Source of the DNA: Desulfobacteraceae bacterium
GTDB taxonomy: Bacteria; Desulfobacterota; Desulfobacteria; Desulfobacterales; Desulfococcaceae
Length of the DNA stretch: 48,321 bases
NCBI GenBank assembly: GCA_011390755.1
Contig: JAABRU010000038.1
Coordinates: 1-48,321 of the forward strand
Direction of reading: 5' to 3'
Shown: positions 42,424 through 48,321 of the stretch, piece after piece
Layout: every line of letters starts with the position of its first letter
Numbering within the stretch: position 1 is the stretch's first letter
Position numbers and translations under genes: made by a program
The notes under the pieces: generated by a model
The model's database searches: none
Told to the model about the DNA's origin: nothing
Seen by the model: the letters and a program-made list of their open reading frames with translations, nothing else

Positions 42424-43749
42424 ATGAATCCTTATATAACAGAAAACCGCAAAGAATTCCCCCATGCAGTATATTTTCCGGAAAAAGGAAAGCATTGGCA
42501 AACCCGGGCATTTGAAAACGCGGTCCGCACACTTCTGCTGCATCAGACACGTCCCGCTCCGGAGCGTATCCGCATACTGGCATCCTCTTTTCCGGGTGAA
42601 AAAAACAGAGAAATTCTGGATCATGCCTTTGCACTGTCCGAATTGCCAGGCTTTGCAAAAAAAAGTCCCCGGGAAGCGGAAAAGCAGGGATTTGATCCGG
42701 GCATTCCGCGCCTGTCTTATCGGGAAGTACGGGAAAGTCTGGAGGCGGTTCCGGAAAACCGGGAATGGATACAGAAAAATGCAAAACGGGCAGCGGGCCG
42801 TTTTCATATTCCTCTCCCGGATACTGCCATTCCGGAAAAACTGACGGAAGCGGCAGAATATCTGCTTTCCTTCCTCTGCAGGCATGTTTCTTTCTGGGAA
42901 GCCGATGCTTTTCCACTGGAAGCCATGATGGATTTGCAAAACCGTTATGACTGGACTTTCCGCACGGATGCCTGGTCTCTGCGGGAGCAGCTGAGGCGGG
43001 AATCCCGGATAATCCGGCAGGCATGGAGGCAAATTCGGCATTTCTCTCTCCGTTTTCCCCTTCTGCTCATCCTGAACGAATGCGCACCCTCGGATTATAT
43101 GCTTTCCCTGCTGCCGGACAATGCGGAAGTATGGCGGCCTTCCGGAAAAATACCTGATGCGCGTGTGCTGATTTACCGGGGACTCAAGATATCCTCATCT
43201 GAGCACCGGGAAGATTTGGAGACAGGTCCGGAAGGCAGAGAATTGGAAAAAGCACTGGAGCTGGCCCGGAGACTGGGAAGGCAGCCGCTGCTGCTGGATT
43301 TTTCCCGCAGACGTTTTCCCCGTTCTTTTTTACGCGTTGTCCGCTTTGCAGCAAAAAAGGGAATGGGGATTCATCCCCTGGGAAAAGTGCGGGATCGGCA
43401 TTCAGCGGGAATTCCTGCCCCCAAATCGGCACAGGGATTTCAGACTTTCAGGGGAAGCCCGTGTATCACACTCTGCGATCCATGGCCCCTTTGCGATCCG
43501 GAAATCACGGTGCAGACAGAAAAAAAATCCTTCTGTCCGCAGCACAGCAAGCCCTGGCAGGATGACCGTATCGGTGCAAGGACAGAGCGGGAAGCCGATG
43601 AAAAAGGACAGTATAATATTTATTGCCGCTCCTGGGTGGTTCCGGTTCTCGGGGGATGGATGAGAGCCGATGATCTGTTCAAAAGCAGACTGGCCAGACA
43701 GATACGGCAGGGCGGACATACAAAATTTCCGGGAATCCGTGCAGGATAA
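42424..43749 (+). CDS. Hypothetical protein (orphan)
   Basis: 441 residues that I do not recognise. The frame is long, its base composition resembles the neighbours, and no better gene lies opposite. There is no clear Shine-Dalgarno before the ATG, so the start is uncertain. The protein is rich in Arg, Glu and aromatic residues, with no membrane segment or signal peptide. Features: a helical N-terminal half (about 1-210), then alternating strand/helix (FSLRFPLLLILNE, DARVLIYRG, GRQPLLLDFSRRRFPRSFLRVVRF) suggestive of an alpha/beta fold, then a C-terminal part with scattered cysteines (CITLCDPWPLCDPE, FCPQH, YCRSW) and no clear metal motif. A hairpin lies upstream and a 137-base palindromic element downstream, so it may belong to accessory DNA. 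Confidence 0.6.
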   Translation: MNPYITENRKEFPHAVYFPEKGKHWQTRAFENAVRTLLLHQTRPAPERIRILASSFPGEKNREILDHAFALSELPGFAKKSPREAEKQGFDPGIPRLSYREVRESLEAVPENREWIQKNAKRAAGRFHIPLPDTAIPEKLTEAAEYLLSFLCRHVSFWEADAFPLEAMMDLQNRYDWTFRTDAWSLREQLRRESRIIRQAWRQIRHFSLRFPLLLILNECAPSDYMLSLLPDNAEVWRPSGKIPDARVLIYRGLKISSSEHREDLETGPEGRELEKALELARRLGRQPLLLDFSRRRFPRSFLRVVRFAAKKGMGIHPLGKVRDRHSAGIPAPKSAQGFQTFRGSPCITLCDPWPLCDPEITVQTEKKSFCPQHSKPWQDDRIGARTEREADEKGQYNIYCRSWVVPVLGGWMRADDLFKSRLARQIRQGGHTKFPGIRAG

Positions 43750-43775
43750 TTTGCCGCTTGGGAGAATATTTCTGA

Positions 43776-43912
43776 CCTGAATGATTCACAAATCCGTTTT
43801 TTACAGTAAATACAGGAAGACACAGAAAACTGCGTTTTTAAGCCGTGTTTTTGTATAAGCAAATTAATCAGCAGTTTATCTGCTATGAACTAAAACGTAT
43901 GAATAATGCAGG
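43776..43912. mobile_element. 137-base palindromic element, subfamily C1, copy 2 (inverted)
   Basis: The left end CCTGAATGATTCACAAATCC and right end CGTATGAATAATGCAGG match, as reverse complement, the ends of 36805-36941, and the length is the same. Internal similarity is weaker (CAGAAAAC, GTAAATACAGG). It overlaps nothing and lies 26 bases after the orphan gene and 22 bases from the 3' end of the MarR gene. Confidence 0.7.
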
Positions 43913-43934
43913 CTGAAAATCTGTACAAATACAA

Positions 43935-44522
43935 TCAGACCGGGTATTCTGTATCTTCCTGCCCGACCGGATCGGGGTATAATGCCGACGGTTCATCATT
44001 TTGCAAATCGGGCGGTGAATCGGACGCAGTTTCAATAGGCCCGGTAGCCAGAATCGGGGAAGCCCGGAATGATCCGGCGTTCATCAATGCAACAAGACGC
44101 TGCAGGGAACTCAGGATCATGTGCTGTTCCCAGCTTTCCAGATTAGCGAACGCAGTCAGAAACCTGTCCTGCAGCGGAGGAGGAGACACATGGAGGAGTT
44201 TCATACATTTCGGTGTCACTTTTACCAGCACCCGCCGTCTGTCTTCATCACTGCGGTTCCGGAGCAGCAGTTCCCGTTTTTCCAGGCGGATCAGAATACC
44301 GGTAACCGTGGACTGACTTAAACTGATGGCTTTGGCCAGCTCGCTGACCGACACTTCCCCCCTTTTATAAATTTCTTTTAAAATAAGCAGCTGCGGTCCT
44401 GTCAGACCGTGATATTTTACCAGATAACGGGAATGCAGATCAATGGCCTGCATAATCTGGCGGATGGAACCCAGTACCTGATCTGTGATTGTATCGGAAT
44501 AACTGTGATGATGATGGTGCAT
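43935..44522 (-). CDS. MarR-family transcriptional regulator with N-terminal His run
   Basis: 195 residues from the ATG at 44522; the TTG-started longer frame to 44567 would run through a transcription terminator and is rejected. A winged helix-turn-helix occupies about residues 40-115: LTGPQLLILKEIYKRGEVS, SELAKAISLSQSTVTGILI as recognition region and the wing RNRSDEDRRRVLVKVT. The protein begins MHHHHHSYSD, five histidines in a row, which might bind metal. A 45-residue Pro/Asp/Glu-rich tail follows the domain. It is probably a homodimeric repressor. Targets and ligand are unknown. It follows the F0 genes but is separated from them by a terminator. Confidence 0.88.
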   Translation of the reverse strand: MHHHHHSYSDTITDQVLGSIRQIMQAIDLHSRYLVKYHGLTGPQLLILKEIYKRGEVSVSELAKAISLSQSTVTGILIRLEKRELLLRNRSDEDRRRVLVKVTPKCMKLLHVSPPPLQDRFLTAFANLESWEQHMILSSLQRLVALMNAGSFRASPILATGPIETASDSPPDLQNDEPSALYPDPVGQEDTEYPV

Positions 44523-44536
44523 GAAAAAAAATCCAT

Positions 44537-44571
44537 AAAAAAAAGGGCTGCACCTTTTCAGGTGCAACCCT
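44537..44571 (-). terminator. Intrinsic terminator of the atpZIBE operon
   Basis: On the minus strand AGGGTTGCACC pairs with GGTGCAGCCCT around a TGAAAA-type loop, followed by eight U. It lies 36 bases after the atpE stop and just before the marR start, so it separates the two. Confidence 0.92.
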
Positions 44572-44606
44572 CTGAAATTATTCAGACTCTTTGTTTCAAT
44601 CGCTTA

Positions 44607-44894
44607 TTAATGACCTTTTGCAAACAGTCCGGCAATTGCTGCAGCCTGCGGATGTGCGTAGATAAGGATCAGTGCGATAACCAGTGCATAAATACACAGA
44701 GATTCAATCATCGCCAGACCGATGAGCAGGGTAACAGTTACTTTACCGGAAGATTCGGGGTTTCTTGCAATACCTTCCACAGCAGCTTTCAGACCAAGAC
44801 CCTGGCCGATACCGCAACCGAAAGCAGCGATAGCAATTCCGAAACCCGCGGCAGTTACACAGGCGATAAAAAACTCTAATGCAAATTGTTCCAT
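44607..44894 (-). CDS. atpE: ATP synthase F0 subunit c
   Basis: 95 residues, two membrane helices forming the rotor ring. The ion-carrying glutamate is E64 in [19 protein letters not shown] holds Q31, 33 residues earlier, and ARNPE is the polar loop. Q31, E64, S65 and Y69 match ligands of sodium-binding c rings (Q32, E65, S66, Y70 in Ilyobacter), but the threonine after Ser is Leu, so the coupling ion is undecided. AAAGGAGG lies upstream. Last gene of the F0 operon. Confidence 0.97.
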   Translation of the reverse strand: MEQFALEFFIACVTAAGFGIAIAAFGCGIGQGLGLKAAVEGIARNPESSGKVTVTLLIGLAMIESLCIYALVIALILIYAHPQAAAIAGLFAKGH

Positions 44895-44990
44895 TTCTTT
44901 ACTTTTCCTCCTTTAAATAAGTTAAATGTAATGATATTCAGCTTCTTCCATTATCCCATTAATAGCGAAGCAAAAATCCGTAATGAATCA

Positions 44991-45680
44991 TTAATGCGCA
45001 TGTTCCATTGCACCGGTAAAGTACATGACGGAGAGCAGGAAAAATACAAATGCCTGCACCAGTGCAACAAAGATACCCAGGGCCATAATCGGCAGCGGTG
45101 CAAAAAAGGCACCGGCCAGGGCAAAGAGAATGCCCAGAACCAGCTCATGTCCCATCATATTTCCGAAAAGACGGAAGGAGAGGGAAAGAATTCTGGCCAG
45201 ATGTCCGATGAGTTCAATGGGGAAAATGATGGGAACCATCCACCACACAGGCCCCATAAAATGTTTGATATAAGCGGCACCGTGATATTTGACACCGATA
45301 ATATGGGTAAAAATAACAACGACCAGCGCGCAGGAAAGAGTTGTATTCAGACTGGCAGTCGGCGGAAAAAATCCGGGAACCAGTCCGACGAGGTTGCTGA
45401 TGAAGATATAAATAAAAATGGTTGCCACAAGAGGAAAGAGCCAGCGTCCCTCTTCCCCTGTAATCTCCACCATAAAATCTTCAATGCCTCCCAGAATAAT
45501 TTCAAACAGGTTCTGTGCTTTTGACGGAACCAGACCGATACCTTTGGATGCCAGGAACCCGAAACCGATGAGCATCAGCATGACTACCCATGAATATACG
45601 ACATGCGGGTATGCATGGGCAAAATGCCCCAGTCCTAGCAGCTCGAACAACTTGACGAAAAACATATAGGGATGTTCCAC
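44991..45680 (-). CDS. atpB: ATP synthase F0 subunit a
   Basis: 229 residues from a GTG at 45680 (translated VEHPYMFF), with AAGGAGG nine bases upstream; the longer frame overlaps atpI. Five to six membrane helices. The essential stator arginine is in LSLSFRLFGNMMGHELV, and ALVQAFVFFLLSVMYFTGAM near the C-terminus is typical. It works against the c ring to carry ions. The start lies within a couple of bases of the atpI stop. Confidence 0.95.
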   Translation of the reverse strand: MEHPYMFFVKLFELLGLGHFAHAYPHVVYSWVVMLMLIGFGFLASKGIGLVPSKAQNLFEIILGGIEDFMVEITGEEGRWLFPLVATIFIYIFISNLVGLVPGFFPPTASLNTTLSCALVVVIFTHIIGVKYHGAAYIKHFMGPVWWMVPIIFPIELIGHLARILSLSFRLFGNMMGHELVLGILFALAGAFFAPLPIMALGIFVALVQAFVFFLLSVMYFTGAMEHAH

Positions 45681-45681
45681 C

Positions 45682-46068
45682 TTACACCGCCTCCTTAAAG
45701 AAAAGATTTTTGATTTCCAACAAAGTAGCAAGCATAATACTTGCAACCACAACCGACAGGCCGACAAACAGCCCTATAGGATTCACTATGTGCTTATAAA
45801 TCAGCACAAAAATGATCAGACCGCTGATAAGAAAACGAATATAATATTTGGCAAGGATAACATTATGGGAAGTCAGCCGGGAAGGATGCAGCGCGTTTTT
45901 CAGGGTCCTGTGCAGAAGATGAAAATTGACGGTGACAATCAGTCCGCCGGAAACAATCCCCAGTGTGAATTCAGCAGAAGTCAGGAGAAATCCGACTGTA
46001 CTGACACATACTAAAAGAATCCAGTTTGTTCTTGTCACAAAAGTAAGAATGCGCTGCTGAATATTCAA
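45682..46068 (-). CDS. atpI: ATP synthase subunit I
   Basis: About 128 residues from a TTG at 46068; longer TTG starts up to 46140 would overlap atpZ. Four membrane helices (TNWILLVCVSTVGFLL, FTLGIVSGGLIVTVNFHLL, FLISGLIIFVLIY, GLFVGLSVVVASIMLAT). AtpI proteins aid c-ring assembly. AAGGAG at the atpZ stop is a plausible but distant ribosome site. Low sequence conservation is normal; the position between atpZ and atpB supports the call. Confidence 0.85.
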   Translation of the reverse strand: MNIQQRILTFVTRTNWILLVCVSTVGFLLTSAEFTLGIVSGGLIVTVNFHLLHRTLKNALHPSRLTSHNVILAKYYIRFLISGLIIFVLIYKHIVNPIGLFVGLSVVVASIMLATLLEIKNLFFKEAV

Positions 46069-46084
46069 AACGCCTTCGGGCTCC

Positions 46085-46303
46085 TTAATATTTTCTGCTT
46101 TTTTTAATTGCAAGACCGATATTCCGGTATCCGGCGGCAATTCCCAGCCCCAGAAAAATCAGGGTACACCAGGGATTGCTGTCATATCTGCTGTCCAAAA
46201 ATATCCCGATACCCAGACCGATGAAAATGGAAAGGGCAACGGAAAGTCCGATACTGCTGTAATAAGCCAGTTCTTTAATCTGTTTTATATCTCTTTTTTT
46301 CAT
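46085..46303 (-). CDS. atpZ: AtpZ/AtpI-type small F0-associated protein
   Basis: 72 residues with two membrane helices (YSSIGLSVALSIFIGLGIG and NPWCTLIFLGLGIAAGY) joined by a loop with IFLDSRYDSNP, the standard AtpZ pattern. First gene of the operon atpZ-atpI-atpB-atpE; F1 genes are absent, as is common in Desulfobacterota, where they form a separate operon. It has been linked to F0 assembly or ion handling. Confidence 0.88.
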   Translation of the reverse strand: MKKRDIKQIKELAYYSSIGLSVALSIFIGLGIGIFLDSRYDSNPWCTLIFLGLGIAAGYRNIGLAIKKSRKY

Positions 46304-46350
46304 GTATTATAAACCGGCAGAACAGAAAAAAATCTGTTCTGAAGTTCCGT

Positions 46351-46379
46351 CGTGTAGCATAGGAACATCCGCAAGTCAA
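46351..46379 (-). promoter_or_regulatory. Candidate sigma-70 promoter of the atpZIBE operon
   Basis: On the minus strand, TTGACT (46379-46374), a 17-base spacer ending in TGC, then TACACG (46356-46351), an extended -10 form. A perfect stem CAGAACAG/CTGTTCTG (46318-46325, 46334-46341) lies in the presumed leader before atpZ. Confidence 0.45.
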
Positions 46380-46401
46380 TGAAAAACATCACTGGCGCTT
46401 T

Positions 46402-47202
46402 TCATAAATCAATTTTCCGCACATCAAAAACCGGGCCGTCTTTGCAGGCATGAAGATAGCGGGTCTCATCATTTTTGTCCTGCACCGCACATCCCAGACA
46501 TGCCCCCATGCCGCAGGCCATCACGGTTTCAACGGAAACCTGGCAGGGAATCTGATAGGGGATGGCCATATCCGCAACAGCTTTGAGCATGGGGAGCGGG
46601 CCGCAGGCATAGATCCTGTCCGGTCTGTTTTTTTCAATATAACGCTGCAAAGGTCCGGTCACCAGTTCACAGCTTCCGGCGCTTCCGTCATCCGTGGAAA
46701 TATGAACGGTTTCAACCCCGGCGCTGAAAAAATCATTTAAGCAGAGCAGATCGTCTTTTGATCTGCCCCCGATAAATACCGTACATTCATGCAGTCCCCT
46801 GCCCTGATGCAGCAGTGATTCCGTCAGAAAATACATGGGGGCCACCCCGATGCCCCCGGCGGCAATAAAAATGCGGCAGCTTTTGCCGGGCAGACGGAAA
46901 TGATTTCCCAGGGGGCCCAGGGCATCCAGACGCTCCCCTTTTCTGCAAAGGGAAAGTTTTTCTGTGCCTTCCCCCACAACTTTATAGAGAATTTCAAATC
47001 CCTGAATGCTTCCGCCTTTGTGAATCAGACGGTGGATGGAAAATGGGCGGCGGAGAAAGGGGCTCAGTCCCTCACAAAACCGGATCATGACAAACTGTCC
47101 CGCTTTTGCCCGGGCATAGGCATCGGAAGCGGAAAGTCCCATTCTGAAATATCCCGAACACTCAATGCTGTTCCACAGCACCCTGACGGTTTCCTGATTC
47201 AT
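46402..47202 (-). CDS. pyrK: Dihydroorotate dehydrogenase electron transfer subunit (PyrK-like)
   Basis: 266 residues from the ATG at 47202; AAGGAAG lies seven bases before it, and a second ATG is six bases upstream. Ferredoxin-reductase-like: the FAD-binding motif is RRPFSIHR, the NAD-domain glycine loop is IAAGGIGVAPM, YACGPLPML follows, and the C-terminal [2Fe-2S] cysteines are in CGMGACLGCAV and HACKDGPVF. With PyrD type 1B it passes electrons to NAD in pyrimidine synthesis. No pyrD is next to it, so a role with another oxidoreductase cannot be excluded. Its start overlaps the 3' end of the DUF3108 gene by 41 bases. Confidence 0.88.
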   Translation of the reverse strand: MNQETVRVLWNSIECSGYFRMGLSASDAYARAKAGQFVMIRFCEGLSPFLRRPFSIHRLIHKGGSIQGFEILYKVVGEGTEKLSLCRKGERLDALGPLGNHFRLPGKSCRIFIAAGGIGVAPMYFLTESLLHQGRGLHECTVFIGGRSKDDLLCLNDFFSAGVETVHISTDDGSAGSCELVTGPLQRYIEKNRPDRIYACGPLPMLKAVADMAIPYQIPCQVSVETVMACGMGACLGCAVQDKNDETRYLHACKDGPVFDVRKIDL

Positions 47203-48052
47203 CTGCATTCTTCCTTTTCGGCATTTCTTCTTCAGAGGGAGCGGATTTTTCCGGCTTTTCCGGAGCTCTGCCGTATGTACAGGAAAGCAGTTCTCCCACA
47301 AAACTGCCGACAACGACTTTGCTGGCAATTTTCACCGGTATCCGCCTTTCATCTGCCGTAATCCATAACTGAATACTGGCATCTTTGCTTTTTTCAAAAA
47401 CCCCTTTTACATCTTTCAGATTCGGTTCCAGCAGAAAGGTGTCATATGATTTTTCGCCGATTTTCACGGTTTCCCGTTTTTTGACACGCACCTCTCCCAT
47501 CACAATTCTTTTTCCGTCACAGACAGGACGCATGAGAATTTTCTGCTTACTGAAATCCGTCAGTCTTGCAAAATAAAAGGCGGACAGGGGATCGAAGGCA
47601 CCCGGCATAAGAGATACCGGGGGTTTGCTTTCCCCTCTGTTTGTATATACGGCCTCTTTTTTCTCCCAGTCAAAAACAACGGTAATATCCCGTTTGCTTT
47701 TTCCTTCTCTCTGCTTTTTTTTATACAGACAGGAACGGTTCATGCCGCTATCCGCGAAAGCATCAATACGGTCCCGTACTTTATAAAAGGTGTCAATAAA
47801 GGCATTGGTTTCGGCTGTCATGACAAAATGGTACATGACTTTTCCATTCCCTGTTTCCATGGGAAGTACCTCCAGTGTGGCTTCTCCCGCGTGGATAATT
47901 CCCCAGCGGAGGGAAAATGTCAGTTTCTCGCCGGGATAAAAAGGATGGGAAAGCGGAGGCGATACAGTCGGATCCGAGGCTGTGCCAATACCGGGAAAAA
48001 GAAAAATAAACGGAATAAGCAATGCGCTGTGTATTATTTTTATCAGGCTCAT
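47162..48052 (-). CDS. DUF3108-domain exported protein
   Basis: 296 residues. Signal peptide (ALLIPFIFLFPGIGTASD), then a DUF3108 domain: PFYPGEKLTFSLRWGIIHAGEATLEV, KVRDRIDAFAD, FDPLSAFYFARL and ITADERRIPVKIASKVVVGSFVGELL. The family is periplasmic or outer-membrane associated and of unknown function. The C-terminal 40 residues are charged and disordered (EKPEKSAPSEEEMPKRKN). Start codon support is weak (no clear Shine-Dalgarno). Cotranscribed with pyrK by overlap. Confidence 0.85.
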   Translation of the reverse strand: MSLIKIIHSALLIPFIFLFPGIGTASDPTVSPPLSHPFYPGEKLTFSLRWGIIHAGEATLEVLPMETGNGKVMYHFVMTAETNAFIDTFYKVRDRIDAFADSGMNRSCLYKKKQREGKSKRDITVVFDWEKKEAVYTNRGESKPPVSLMPGAFDPLSAFYFARLTDFSKQKILMRPVCDGKRIVMGEVRVKKRETVKIGEKSYDTFLLEPNLKDVKGVFEKSKDASIQLWITADERRIPVKIASKVVVGSFVGELLSCTYGRAPEKPEKSAPSEEEMPKRKNADESGNRQGAVEQH

Positions 48053-48088
48053 ATTGCGTTTCAGGGTTTTATCTGACCAGTATATCTG

Positions 48089-48192
48089 CTATAGATTTTC
48101 AGAAAAATAATTGCAGTTTTTCAAAATGGTATTCAGCATAATTTCAGATAGATAAAAACACCATTTTATGCAATTAATTATCTGAAAAACTA
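48089..48192. repeat. Imperfect palindrome upstream of the DUF3108 gene
   Basis: TATAGATTTTCAGAAAAATA on the left faces AATTATCTGAAAAACTATA on the right, with AAAATGGT/ACCATTTT inside. It lies 37 bases from the DUF3108 start and ends just before the next element at 48196. Confidence 0.6.
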
Positions 48193-48195
48193 TAA

Positions 48196-48321
48196 CCTGA
48201 ATTATTCATACGTTTCGCCAAAATCAGGCTATATTACTGATAAACAGAAAAAATCAGAAAAACGGTTTTCAAACTCAGTTTTTTGCCATATCCTGAATTT
48301 ACAGCAAAAAGTGAATCTGTG
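48196..48321. mobile_element. Palindromic element, subfamily C1, copy 3 (cut by window end)
   Basis: CCTGAATTATTCATACG begins a copy that follows 36805-36941 closely for about 125 bases and is cut off by the end of the window before the right terminal repeat. Confidence 0.85.

Noticed and set aside
42190..43041. 283- and 216-codon minus-strand frames opposite the orphan gene
   Set aside because: They are shorter than the plus-strand frame, run through a hairpin, and look like shadow translations rich in Pro, Phe and Arg. I kept the plus-strand gene, with modest confidence.
44522..44567. Longer MarR start using TTG at 44567
   Set aside because: That stretch encodes the terminator stem and U-tract of the atp operon; the ATG at 44522 is preferred.

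Overview
The window looks like part of the chromosome of a Gram-negative, probably anaerobic bacterium, most likely a member of the Desulfobacterota (the sulfate-reducer lineage of the former Deltaproteobacteria). The evidence is gene content, not a marker gene: a KDO and LPS-export cluster running into rpoN, long-form hpf, ptsN, rapZ and a mannose-type EIIA; a DUF39 (HcyS-type) homocysteine-forming protein; a cytosolic group 2-like [NiFe] hydrogenase; DUF362 and DctM proteins; and an F0 operon (atpZ-atpI-atpB-atpE) without F1 genes. The genus cannot be named. The intergenic spaces hold many palindromic, miniature-transposon-like and tandem repeats, as in large repeat-rich genomes of this lineage.

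Layout. 1-550 is non-coding and holds a dispersed repeat and a hairpin. 551-2356 is a ClC anion transporter. 2437-4733 is an AT-rich two-gene cassette, a DUF262 (GmrS/ParB-like) protein overlapping a HEPN RNase that carries a C-terminal EF-Tu domain 2-like barrel. This is my best candidate for an under-described defence or toxin system. 5084-9282 holds a PLP aminotransferase, a VWA lipoprotein and purB. 9367-17741 (minus) holds three related sensor histidine kinases in tandem and a lone receiver protein. 17742-18139 is an array of 27 heptamers plus an inserted palindrome. 18140-20590 is the hydrogenase pair. 20591-21250 is a repeat-filled gap. 21251-23808 is HcyS and an M23 peptidase.

23947-34517 (plus) is a housekeeping block: kdsA-kdsC-lptC-lptA-lptB-rpoN-hpf-ptsN-rapZ-EIIA-rimI-gap-tpiA-secG-tRNA-Leu. 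Several genes in it are linked by 4-base ATGA or TTGA overlaps. It joins LPS precursor synthesis and export, sigma-54/PTS-Ntr regulation, lower glycolysis and protein export, and ends at a terminator.

34880-44522 is accessory: a solitary ABC-type ATPase, a Uma2 remnant, a c-di-GMP-linked chemoreceptor coupled to an orphan TRAP permease, a DUF362 protein, an orphan gene and a MarR regulator, all separated by palindromic elements. 44537-48052 (minus) holds the F0 genes with a promoter and terminator, pyrK, and a DUF3108 protein. The window ends inside another repeat copy.

Start codons were moved inside the longest open frame for several genes, using Shine-Dalgarno sequences, gene overlaps and signal peptides. 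These choices are stated per gene. Family names rest on reading motifs; no search was run.
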